Part shown: one piece after another, positions 34,768-41,488 of the stretch | Numbering within the stretch: position 1 is the first letter of the stretch | Layout: the number at the start of each line of letters is the position of its first letter | Assembly: GCA_903848465.1 (NCBI GenBank) | Contig: CAINGK010000034.1 | Location: 1-41,488 of the forward strand | Source: an uncultured Verrucomicrobiota bacterium | Lineage (GTDB): Bacteria; Verrucomicrobiota; Verrucomicrobiia; Verrucomicrobiales; Verrucomicrobiaceae | Direction: 5' to 3' | Length of the DNA: 41,488 nt | Notes under the pieces: generated by a model | The model's input: the letters and a program-made list of their open reading frames with translations, nothing else | Told to the model about the DNA's origin: nothing | Databases searched by the model: none | Position numbers and translations under genes: made by a program

Positions 34768-37482
34768 TTATTGGGTTTGAAAGAACGTGGAAGCGACTGT
34801 GGCCTGAATGATCTCGTTGAAACGGAATTCGTGCTTCGCTGCATGCGCGATGATTTGATCGACAGTGAGATGATCTGCATATCCCACCGGCCGACCCAGC
34901 GCGTAGCACAGCAGTTTTTCGGTGAAGCCTTGCACAAACGTCTGCTTCTCAGCCAGCAGCGCGGCTTTATACTCCTGCACAGTCTTGAACCCGGTTCCGC
35001 TGGGCAACTGACCGCTCACGTCCAGTGTGGGAGAGCCTTTGTCCCCGCGCATGCCTTCGCCGTTTTGGCGGTCGCGCCACATGCCGGTGGCGTCGTAGTT
35101 TTCCAGAGCCATGCCGAAGGGATCAACGCGTGCGTGGCAACTGGCGCAGTTTTCAGAGGTGCGGTGCTCGTCCAGGCGCTCGCGCACGCTGCGCTGCTTT
35201 TTGTCCTTGACCGCTGGCAGGTCGCCCGCGTTGGGCGGCGGCGGCGGCACGGGCTGGTTCCACAGGGTGTCCAGCACCCACGTCGCACGGCGCACAGGGA
35301 GTGTGCGCGTGCCATCCGCCAGATAAGTGAGTATGCCAGCCATGCCGAGCACGCCGCCGCGCCGGTCATCGGCGGGCGCGGGCACGCGACGGAACGCATC
35401 ACCCTCCACGCCTTCGATGCCATAGTGCTTCGCCAGGCGCTCGTTGATCATGAGGAAGTCGCTGTCGAGGAAATGAGTGATCGGCAGATCGTGCTTTAAC
35501 AACTCGTTGCAAAACTCCAGCGGTTCGCGCTTTGAACTGTCGCGCAGTGCATCGTCGTAGTGCTTGTAAAAATCGCGGTTCGGCGGCGTGCCGTTGTCGA
35601 AGTTGCGCACGCTGAGCCATTGCCCGGCGAAGTTGCGCACAAACTCCCAGGACTTCGGGTCCGCGATCATCCGCTTGACCTGGGCGCGCAGCACAGTGGG
35701 ATCGCGCAGCTTGTTCTGCGCAGCGAGCTGATACAGTTCCTCGTCCGGCGCACTGCTCCACAGCAGGTAGGAGAGACGGCTAGCCATCTGCCAGCCATCG
35801 ACGGACTGCGGCCCCTTCATTTTTTTGACCGCTGTCAAAGCAGGCATCTCCTCGCTGCCCAGATACAGGAACTTAGGCGAGCACAGCACGTTCTTCACGC
35901 CCTCACGCACGGCAGCCGCAAAGGCGAGGCTGCGCTCCGCCTTGGTCTTCAGGGTCCATTTCACCACCCGGTCCAGCTCCTCGGGCGTGACCTGCCTGCG
36001 ATAGGCCAGCGGCAGCAATTTGGCAAAGATCTCGCGCACATACGCGTCGTCCTCGCGCTGCTCACCGGCAAAGAAGAGCGCCTTGCGGCCCTTCGGCGGC
36101 CAATCCACAATCGGTCCTTCCCATTCCTGTGTGCCGATCCACAGGCGCGGACGCTTGGCAATGTTGAGCTTCGGATTCCAGACCCAGTACGGTCCCTGAA
36201 AGGTCTTTCGGTTTTCCGTGGCCTTCGCGATGGTTTCTTCGAGCAGTTTCTTCTTGGCCTCGATCTCTTCGGGCGATTTCTTCTCTGACTTCGCCCGTGC
36301 GATGTCGCCACCGACAATCACCTGCTTCCACTGCACGTCCCAATAGGCCGGGTCCGCGATGCACGGTTCCTTCCGCTCGCCAAAGTCCCAGCGGATGCGC
36401 CACTCGCGGTTCATGCCAGGCGGTCCCATTTGCAGATACTGCATGAACTCATAGACCTTCGGCGCGTCGATGGGCGCATCGACCACCACACTCTGCACGT
36501 TCTCGATAGGACTGCCGAGCGCGTACTGAGAAACGAGCCGCACTTCCTTCAGCGCCTCCTCGTCCGCGCCCTTGGAGGCACCGGCCTGGATGCGGATGCG
36601 ATACCAGCCATCGCGCGTCACGCCCTTCTTGCCCCAGTCCACATTGTAAAAGCGGAGATTCGCGAGGTATTCGGTGCCGCCATTCTTCAGCGTCCAATCA
36701 TACGGTCCGTGCGGCACGTAGCGCCGGTCCTTCGATGCCCATTGGTCAAAATTCGGCTGCGGAATCCAGCTCAGCGGTTCCTTCAACTTCGCGATCACAT
36801 CGGGCACGCTTGTCTCGACAAACTCCCCCGCATCATTCTTGTAAGCCGTCTGCAAGCCGTGGACGTAGCGCTCCTTCGTGCCGTCATAAGTGAACTTTTG
36901 CACTTTCGGCTGCTCGTTGAAGATCGCCTCATCGAGCACGGTATCCGCCACCGCCATGTATTGAGCGAGCTGGCCTTCATCCATGAACAAGCCGGCGGCA
37001 CCGCGATCAAATCCACCCACTTTGCCATCCTGCGGCAATTCCTTCTCAATGCGACGCGCAAAGCCTTCCTCCAGAGAGAACATGTCACGCACCGTATTCG
37101 CATACTCCACACGGTTCATCCGCCGCATGGGCACGCGTCCGCCTGCGCCCTGTGCTGCTTTCGTGGTTTCATCCAACTTCTTGGCGACCCATGAGGCCAC
37201 GGCGAAGGCCTCTTTGGCATCCGGGCGCGGCTTCTTCTTCGGCGGCATCTCACCGGAGTTGATCTTGTTCATCACCTCATGCCAGAGGCCCGCGTTGTTG
37301 TCGGCCGTGAAGTCCGCCGTGAGCAGGTCGATGCGGAAGCCTGCACGCGCCGTGTCAGCGTCGTGGCAGTCAATGCAATGGGCATCCATGAAAGCGCGCG
37401 TTGGCTGCGGCAGCTCAGCGCCGCCGTTGGGTGGCTGGAGAATGAGCACCGAGATACAGGCAATGGAAAGTAAGCGGGACAT
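34768..37482 (-). CDS. Cytochrome-like DUF1587/1592/1588/1585/1595 protein (second copy)
   Basis: This 904-residue protein has a signal peptide (MSRLLSIACISVLIL...) and a PSC1-type haem-c motif C36-I-D-C39-H40. A DUF1587 block follows (RRMNRVEYANTVRDMF), then a ligand-binding-like middle, DUF1595 (FAKLLPLAYRRQVTPEELDR), DUF1592 (LSYLLWSSAPDEELYQLA... FAGQWLSVRNFD), DUF1588 (RLAKHYGIEGVEGDAFRRV... GGVLGMAGILTYLADGTRTLPVRRATWVLDTLW) and DUF1585 at the end. A second C-x-x-CH (CASCH, followed by ARVDPFGMALENYDATG) lies before DUF1585. Two haems may therefore be bound. The function is unknown and periplasmic electron transfer or oxidation is inferred. It starts 6 bp after the stop of the upstream DUF1552 gene. 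Confidence 0.88.
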   Translation of the reverse strand: MSRLLSIACISVLILQPPNGGAELPQPTRAFMDAHCIDCHDADTARAGFRIDLLTADFTADNNAGLWHEVMNKINSGEMPPKKKPRPDAKEAFAVASWVAKKLDETTKAAQGAGGRVPMRRMNRVEYANTVRDMFSLEEGFARRIEKELPQDGKVGGFDRGAAGLFMDEGQLAQYMAVADTVLDEAIFNEQPKVQKFTYDGTKERYVHGLQTAYKNDAGEFVETSVPDVIAKLKEPLSWIPQPNFDQWASKDRRYVPHGPYDWTLKNGGTEYLANLRFYNVDWGKKGVTRDGWYRIRIQAGASKGADEEALKEVRLVSQYALGSPIENVQSVVVDAPIDAPKVYEFMQYLQMGPPGMNREWRIRWDFGERKEPCIADPAYWDVQWKQVIVGGDIARAKSEKKSPEEIEAKKKLLEETIAKATENRKTFQGPYWVWNPKLNIAKRPRLWIGTQEWEGPIVDWPPKGRKALFFAGEQREDDAYVREIFAKLLPLAYRRQVTPEELDRVVKWTLKTKAERSLAFAAAVREGVKNVLCSPKFLYLGSEEMPALTAVKKMKGPQSVDGWQMASRLSYLLWSSAPDEELYQLAAQNKLRDPTVLRAQVKRMIADPKSWEFVRNFAGQWLSVRNFDNGTPPNRDFYKHYDDALRDSSKREPLEFCNELLKHDLPITHFLDSDFLMINERLAKHYGIEGVEGDAFRRVPAPADDRRGGVLGMAGILTYLADGTRTLPVRRATWVLDTLWNQPVPPPPPNAGDLPAVKDKKQRSVRERLDEHRTSENCASCHARVDPFGMALENYDATGMWRDRQNGEGMRGDKGSPTLDVSGQLPSGTGFKTVQEYKAALLAEKQTFVQGFTEKLLCYALGRPVGYADHLTVDQIIAHAAKHEFRFNEIIQATVASTFFQTQ

Positions 37483-37488
37483 GCTGGG

Positions 37489-38748
37489 TTACACTTCGGA
37501 GATGATGCCATTGCTCGCGCCAAACGTCTCTGCCTCCACGCCCATGTGGTGGAGCATGCGGACGTAGAGATTGGAGAGCAGTTTGTTGTTCTTTGTATCA
37601 AACGCGAGGTGGCCCTGGTGTTTGAAGCCGCCACCCGCGAGGAGGATGGGGAGGTTGTTGTTGTCGTGGGAGGAGGAGTTGCCGAGGTTGCTGGTGTAGA
37701 GCACGGCGGTGTTGTCGAGCAACGACTGACCGCCGTCTTTGCTTAGTTTTATTTTCGCCAGGAACTCGCCGAAGACTTTGATCTCGGCCTCTTCGATCAG
37801 CGCAAGCTGCTCCAGCTTGGCGGGGTCCTGGCCGTGGTGGGAGGCATCGTGGTGGCCGAGGTTCACGCCGGTGATCTCAGGGCGCTCCTGCGTGCCGATC
37901 CATAGCGAGACGACGCGGGTGGAGTCCGTCTGCAAAGCGAGATGCACGATGTCATACCAGAGCCGCGAGCGCTCGACCAGTTGCGGCCCGCTGGGTTCGA
38001 CGGTGGGTGTGGCGAAGTCCACGTGCGGCTTGGGTGTGGTGCTCCAGTGCTCGTCTTGCTGCAACGTGTGCTCGGCCTCGCGCACGGAAGAGAGAAAGAG
38101 GTCCAGCCGCTCTCGGTCGGTGCTGCTGACGCGGCGGTTGAGGGCTTTGATTTGAGCGCCCACGTCATCGAGGATGCTCTGGCCGTCTTTGACCCGCTGA
38201 AGCTCGCGCGCTTCTTCATCGGGCGTACCGGCGATAAAGAGCTTCTTGAAGACGGTAGTGGCGCGTTGCTCAGAGGGGATGCGCACGCCGCGCTGATTCC
38301 ACGCGACATCGCCACCGCCGAGGATGAGGGAAGGGAAACGCGTTTGATTGCCCAGATGCGATGCGACTTCCTGATCGAGCGAGATGCCGTTTTTGATGTC
38401 CTTGTCGCGAATGAATTCGGGGGCCACGCCGGTGAAGATGCCGACCTCGGCGAAATGGCCTGCGGCATAGCGGTGCGACATGCCGGAGAAGACGGTGAAC
38501 TGATCGCGATGCGCCTGCAGATTTTTCAAGTAGCGGCTCGCTGCATAATCTTTGCCTGCCTGCTCGGGAAAGAAGTTCGGCCCATACATTCCCAGCGGCT
38601 GCCCCACGAGCACCATGCGCGGCTGCTGCTTGAGCGCCTTCTTCGCCTCATTGGCAGAGGCCGGGATCATCGCCTCCAAAAACGGCAGGCCGATGGCGAT
38701 GCCGGAGGAGCGCAGGAAAGTGCGGCGGTCGAGTCGTGGTCTAGGCAT
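37489..38748 (-). CDS. DUF1552 family exported protein (first copy)
   Basis: This 419-residue protein has a twin-arginine signal (LDRRTFLRSSGIAIGLPFLEAM, R8 and R9). Family blocks are LGMYGPNFFPEQAGKDY, FTVFSGMSHRYAAGHFAEV, FPSLILGGGDVAWNQRG, LDLFLSSVREAEHTLQ, STRVVSLWIGTQ, and NTAVLYTSNLGNSSSHDNNNLPILLAGGG. It is clearly a paralogue of the DUF1552 protein encoded at 33414-34763, sharing the same order of blocks but differing in length and detail. It begins 12 bp after the stop of the first cytochrome-like gene and ends 6 bp before the second, so all are one transcription unit. Confidence 0.88.
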   Translation of the reverse strand: MPRPRLDRRTFLRSSGIAIGLPFLEAMIPASANEAKKALKQQPRMVLVGQPLGMYGPNFFPEQAGKDYAASRYLKNLQAHRDQFTVFSGMSHRYAAGHFAEVGIFTGVAPEFIRDKDIKNGISLDQEVASHLGNQTRFPSLILGGGDVAWNQRGVRIPSEQRATTVFKKLFIAGTPDEEARELQRVKDGQSILDDVGAQIKALNRRVSSTDRERLDLFLSSVREAEHTLQQDEHWSTTPKPHVDFATPTVEPSGPQLVERSRLWYDIVHLALQTDSTRVVSLWIGTQERPEITGVNLGHHDASHHGQDPAKLEQLALIEEAEIKVFGEFLAKIKLSKDGGQSLLDNTAVLYTSNLGNSSSHDNNNLPILLAGGGFKHQGHLAFDTKNNKLLSNLYVRMLHHMGVEAETFGASNGIISEV

Positions 38749-38760
38749 GGCGGTGGTCGG

Positions 38761-41256
38761 TCACTTGTTGAGGAATACTCGGCTCTGCACGATTTCATGC
38801 ACCAGCGTGCGCAGTCCATAGTTTTTGGCACGCAGCGTGGCCACGATCTGCTCGACCACTTCACGGTCGGCAAACTGGATGTCGGCACCGGTGGCGTAGA
38901 TGATGAGCTTTTGCGTAAGGCTGCGGGCGAGCTGGTCTTTGTCTTCCAGCAGCAGCTTCTTGTAGTCGGAGATGTCCTTGAAAGGTTTGCCCTCCGGAGT
39001 GATGCCCCCCTGCTCCACATCCGCCCCGCGAAAGATGGCGCGTCCGCTGGTGGGAAACAGCGGCATGGGAAAGGCGCGCGTACGCTCGGTGCCCCGATAG
39101 AACTCACGATAGTTGCCGATGGGGTCAAAGTTCTCCAGCGCAAATCCGGGCGGGTCGATGTGATTGTGGCAGGTGGCGCATGCCGGTGTGTTGCGGTGCT
39201 TGTCGAGCTGCTGGCGGATGGTGGTGGCGCCACGGATGTCCGGCTCGATGGCGGGCACATCCGGTGGCGGTGGTGCGGGCGGCTTGCCGAGGATGCGGTT
39301 CAAAACCCAGGTGCCACGCAGCACCGGCGAGGTGCGCGTTCCATCTGCGGTCACTTTCAGCACACTGCCCTGCGTCATCACACCGCCACGGTGCGCTGCG
39401 GGCGGCAGCTTCACTTTGCGGAATTCCGCCCCCTGCACGCCGGGAATGCCATACAGCATGGCCAGGCGCTCATTAAGCATCGACCAGTCCGAGTCGATGA
39501 AGTTGAGCAGCGACAGATCATGCCGCAGCACTTCTTCAAAGAACATCTGCGTCTCGCGCGGCATGGCATCAAGCAGCAGGTAGTCGAAGTCGCTGTAGAG
39601 CTGCGGGTCGGGAATGGTGAAGTCGATCTTGCGCAAGTCGAGCCACTGGCCGGTGAAGTTCACTGTGAAGCGGCTCGCTCTCGGTGCCTGCAGCATCCGC
39701 TCCACCTGCGCTCTCAGCACCTGCGGCTGGTGCAGCGTGTTCTTGGTGGCCAGAGCGATGAGTTCGTCATCCGGTGCGGAGGACCAGAGGAAGTAAGACA
39801 GACGCTCGGCGAGCGAAAAGTCATCCAATTGGGTGGAGACGAGATCGCCCTGCGCGGTGGCCTGCGCATTCTCCGAGTCCATGAGGAAGAGGAAGTCTGG
39901 CGAGGAAAGGATGAGCTTGAAGCCATACATCATCGCGTCATTGAAACTGTACTTCTGTTCCAGCCGTTGCAGCACTTTGCCAATGTAATGCTGCTGCACC
40001 TCCGCGCTGACGGGGCGGCGAAACGCACGCGGCAAAAAGGCACGGATGATGCGCTCCGCATCGGCCTGCGGATTGGTGGAGTCGGGGATGAGTGGATCGG
40101 TGAGCCACTGCGCCTCGGTGCGCTTGTCATTGATCACCGGCACGCGTCCGCCTACCAGCTCCGCCTTCACCACAGACCGCGCCTTCAGCGGCACATCGCC
40201 ATACAGCACCTTGTAGCTCGGCGGCGGGAAGGCATCCAGCGGCCCATCGATCTGCATCCACTCCACCTTCAGCCCCGGCCCGGTGTATTCATCGATGGGC
40301 TTCTTGAAAATGCGGATGTCCCAGGTGGTGAGGAGATTGACCACAAAGGCTTGATCGCGCCCCAGCTCCACCTCGTATTCAATCACCTGCGGCGTGCCAT
40401 GCGGGATTTCGCGCACCTCGCGCAGCACGGGAGATTCACGCCCGCTTTGGTTCACCACCATGAAGCCCACCGGCAGCGCCTTCGCCTCCGCGCCGACGGC
40501 ACACGCAGACATCGTCACGCGGTAGCGCCCCGCCGCCTTCACCGCCGAGGTGGCGCACAGGCCGTAGCGCGGCAGCTTGCTGTAAAACACCAGTGCGCCG
40601 TCCTGCATCTTCGCGCTGCGCGTCAGCGTCTGCTGGAAGTTCGAACCCTTCTTCACGATCATCTCCGCCGTGCGCCGGTCACTGAACGGGATCGGAGGAT
40701 TGATGGGAATCACTGACTGCACCGCCTTGGCCGCCGCCTCCTGATAGCGCAGGAAATGCGTGGCCGAGAGATCCAAGCCGGTGCTCACATTGTCAAAGCC
40801 AGCGGTGGTGCTGTCTTCGGGAAGCAGTTCTTTGAGAGAGACATTGGTGCCGAGAAGATCGCGCAGCGTGTTCTCAAACTCCGTGCCATTGAGCCGCCGC
40901 ACCATCACGCGGCCCTTCTTTTGCTGCTGCTCCAGAGACGCCGCATGCAGCCGCTCGCGCAGAAACGTCGTCGCAGTATCCACCTGTGCCTGCGGCGGGC
41001 GCTCACGCTTCTTCGGCGGCATCTCGCCAGACACGATCTTGTCAAACACCAGCGTCCACTTCTTCGCCGCCTTCGCGTCCTGCAAATCCGTGGACAGCGT
41101 GTCCAGCCGCAGCCCGCCCTTCTGCGTTTCCTCACCATGGCAGTCGATGCAGTGCCCATCCAGCAGCGGCCTCACCTTCCCCGCAAAATCCGGCACCGCG
41201 CTGGCTTGGCTCAGGGCAAGAAGGAAGGCGGCGGAGGTGAAGCGGAGAGGCGACAT
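38761..41256 (-). CDS. Cytochrome-like DUF1587/1592/1588/1585/1595 protein (first copy)
   Basis: This 831-residue protein has a signal peptide (MSPLRFTSAAFLLALSQASA) and a haem-c motif at C36-I-D-C39-H40, the same position as in its paralogue. DUF1587 (RRLNGTEFENTLRDLLG), a carbohydrate-binding-like middle (YRVTMSACAVGAEAKALPVGFMVV), DUF1595 (FLPRAFRRPVSAEVQQHY), DUF1592 (RLSYFLWSSAPDDELIALA... FTGQWLDLRKIDF), DUF1588 (RLAMLYGIPGVQGAEFRKV) and DUF1585 follow. A second C-x-x-CH is in PACATCHNHIDPPGFALENFD. It is the first gene of the cluster. ATG 41256 is chosen over an upstream start at 41316 because it opens the signal peptide. The function is unknown; a periplasmic haem protein is inferred. 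Confidence 0.88.
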   Translation of the reverse strand: MSPLRFTSAAFLLALSQASAVPDFAGKVRPLLDGHCIDCHGEETQKGGLRLDTLSTDLQDAKAAKKWTLVFDKIVSGEMPPKKRERPPQAQVDTATTFLRERLHAASLEQQQKKGRVMVRRLNGTEFENTLRDLLGTNVSLKELLPEDSTTAGFDNVSTGLDLSATHFLRYQEAAAKAVQSVIPINPPIPFSDRRTAEMIVKKGSNFQQTLTRSAKMQDGALVFYSKLPRYGLCATSAVKAAGRYRVTMSACAVGAEAKALPVGFMVVNQSGRESPVLREVREIPHGTPQVIEYEVELGRDQAFVVNLLTTWDIRIFKKPIDEYTGPGLKVEWMQIDGPLDAFPPPSYKVLYGDVPLKARSVVKAELVGGRVPVINDKRTEAQWLTDPLIPDSTNPQADAERIIRAFLPRAFRRPVSAEVQQHYIGKVLQRLEQKYSFNDAMMYGFKLILSSPDFLFLMDSENAQATAQGDLVSTQLDDFSLAERLSYFLWSSAPDDELIALATKNTLHQPQVLRAQVERMLQAPRASRFTVNFTGQWLDLRKIDFTIPDPQLYSDFDYLLLDAMPRETQMFFEEVLRHDLSLLNFIDSDWSMLNERLAMLYGIPGVQGAEFRKVKLPPAAHRGGVMTQGSVLKVTADGTRTSPVLRGTWVLNRILGKPPAPPPPDVPAIEPDIRGATTIRQQLDKHRNTPACATCHNHIDPPGFALENFDPIGNYREFYRGTERTRAFPMPLFPTSGRAIFRGADVEQGGITPEGKPFKDISDYKKLLLEDKDQLARSLTQKLIIYATGADIQFADREVVEQIVATLRAKNYGLRTLVHEIVQSRVFLNK

Positions 41257-41423
41257 GAGGTGAGGGAAGAGAACGGCGGATGTGATGGGGTTTTTACTCG
41301 CAGATGCACACAACAATGAGTCGGGTTACACCCCATGGCTAGATGGGACGAACGGAAGAAAAGTGGCCGCATGCATCAGCCACTCGGCTGACGATTTAAC
41401 ATCCAACCCTACCCTCTATGAAA
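41257..41423. promoter_or_regulatory. Upstream region of the five-gene minus-strand cluster
   Basis: These 167 bp lie between the cluster's first start codon and the inferred IS end, and must hold the cluster's promoter unless transcription enters from the IS. A small inverted repeat (TCAGC...GCTGA, about 41378-41393) is present. No -35/-10 pair could be assigned with confidence. Confidence 0.4.
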
Positions 41424-41488
41424 GGGGGGTGTAAAGTCTGTTCTGTAAAAGGCTTTAGCCTTGCAATGCACGCCCCATTGGGGGCTGC
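41424..41488 (+). mobile_element. Probable start of an IS256-like insertion sequence, cut by the window edge
   Basis: Only the terminal repeat (41425-41451) and about 37 bp of subterminal DNA are visible, so the element type is inferred from the match to the IS256-type end at the left of the window. The subterminal part contains a small palindrome (GCCCCCAATGGGG-type, near 41471-41486), with no coding start seen. Confidence 0.45.
41425..41451 (+). repeat. Candidate left terminal inverted repeat of a second IS256-like element
   Basis: The sequence GGGGGTGTAAAGTCTG followed by TTCTGTAAAAG matches the reverse complement of 110-136 at 21 of 27 positions, including 11 consecutive bases. GGGG...TGTAAA...CTGTAAAA is the general style of IS256-family ends. 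The transposase gene would lie beyond the right edge if the copy is in plus orientation. Confidence 0.55.

Noticed and set aside
37942..40716. A 924-codon open frame on the plus strand
   Set aside because: It lies fully antisense to the DUF1552 and cytochrome-like genes, whose products have clear domains and signals. Its translation is rich in Arg, His and Val without any domain, as expected for the complement of GC-rich coding DNA.

Overview
The window looks like chromosomal DNA of a Verrucomicrobiota bacterium, probably near Prosthecobacter/Verrucomicrobium. The basis is established family knowledge rather than a search. It carries DUF1501 and DUF1552 secreted proteins, large haem-motif proteins of the DUF1587/1592/1588/1585/1595 (Planctomycete cytochrome C-like) type, NPCBM-GH27 and acetyl-xylan-esterase-like enzymes, and an ExbBD operon with a squalene-cyclase-like partner. 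These features are typical of the Planctomycetota-Verrucomicrobiota group. Many products carry Sec or twin-arginine export signals. No rRNA, tRNA or CRISPR array was seen.

Layout. (1) 1-137: the tail of an IS256-family insertion sequence (transposase C-terminus plus terminal inverted repeat), then about 470 bp of relatively AT-rich DNA with no credible gene. (2) 606-3357: a cupin, a short-chain dehydrogenase, a TPM-like protein with a zinc ribbon, and a DUF1460 amidase-like protein. (3) 11292 down to 3381, minus strand: a six-gene operon of a long TPR protein, a short TPR protein, ExbB/TolQ, two ExbD proteins, and a 700-aa protein. The last combines a cytoplasmic Pro-Gly-Tyr repeat region, one membrane helix with a TonB-type SxxxH motif, and a terpenoid-cyclase-like toroid domain. 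(4) 11578-14383: an orphan ABC ATPase, a PfkB sugar kinase and a four-helix membrane protein. (5) 14433-22405: a metallopeptidase with an inactive duplicate half, a GH27 alpha-galactosidase, a gene remnant, a beta-lactamase-fold hydrolase, an acetyl-xylan-esterase-like hydrolase and a DUF6799-like protein. (6) 22851-31940: serA, a coiled-coil membrane protein, a PQQ beta-propeller protein, a secreted amidohydrolase, a frameshifted GYF/DUF4190 gene, gnd with a clear terminator, and an unrecognised secreted protein. (7) 41256 down to 32000, minus strand: a five-gene cluster in which a cytochrome-like protein plus DUF1552 protein module occurs twice, followed by DUF1501. (8) 41425-41451: a sequence matching, in inverted orientation, the IS256 end at the left edge, so a second copy of the element probably begins here.

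How the genes may work together. The ExbBD operon is the most interesting part. The SxxxH motif indicates that the 700-aa protein is driven by the proton-motive force through ExbB/ExbD, but a toroid domain stands where TonB has its receptor-binding domain, and two exported TPR proteins are encoded upstream. This looks like a dedicated, uncharacterised energised envelope machine. The rest of the window is mostly an exported carbohydrate- and ester-degrading repertoire, a duplicated exported redox/hydrolase-like cluster, and housekeeping metabolism (serine synthesis, pentose phosphate pathway).
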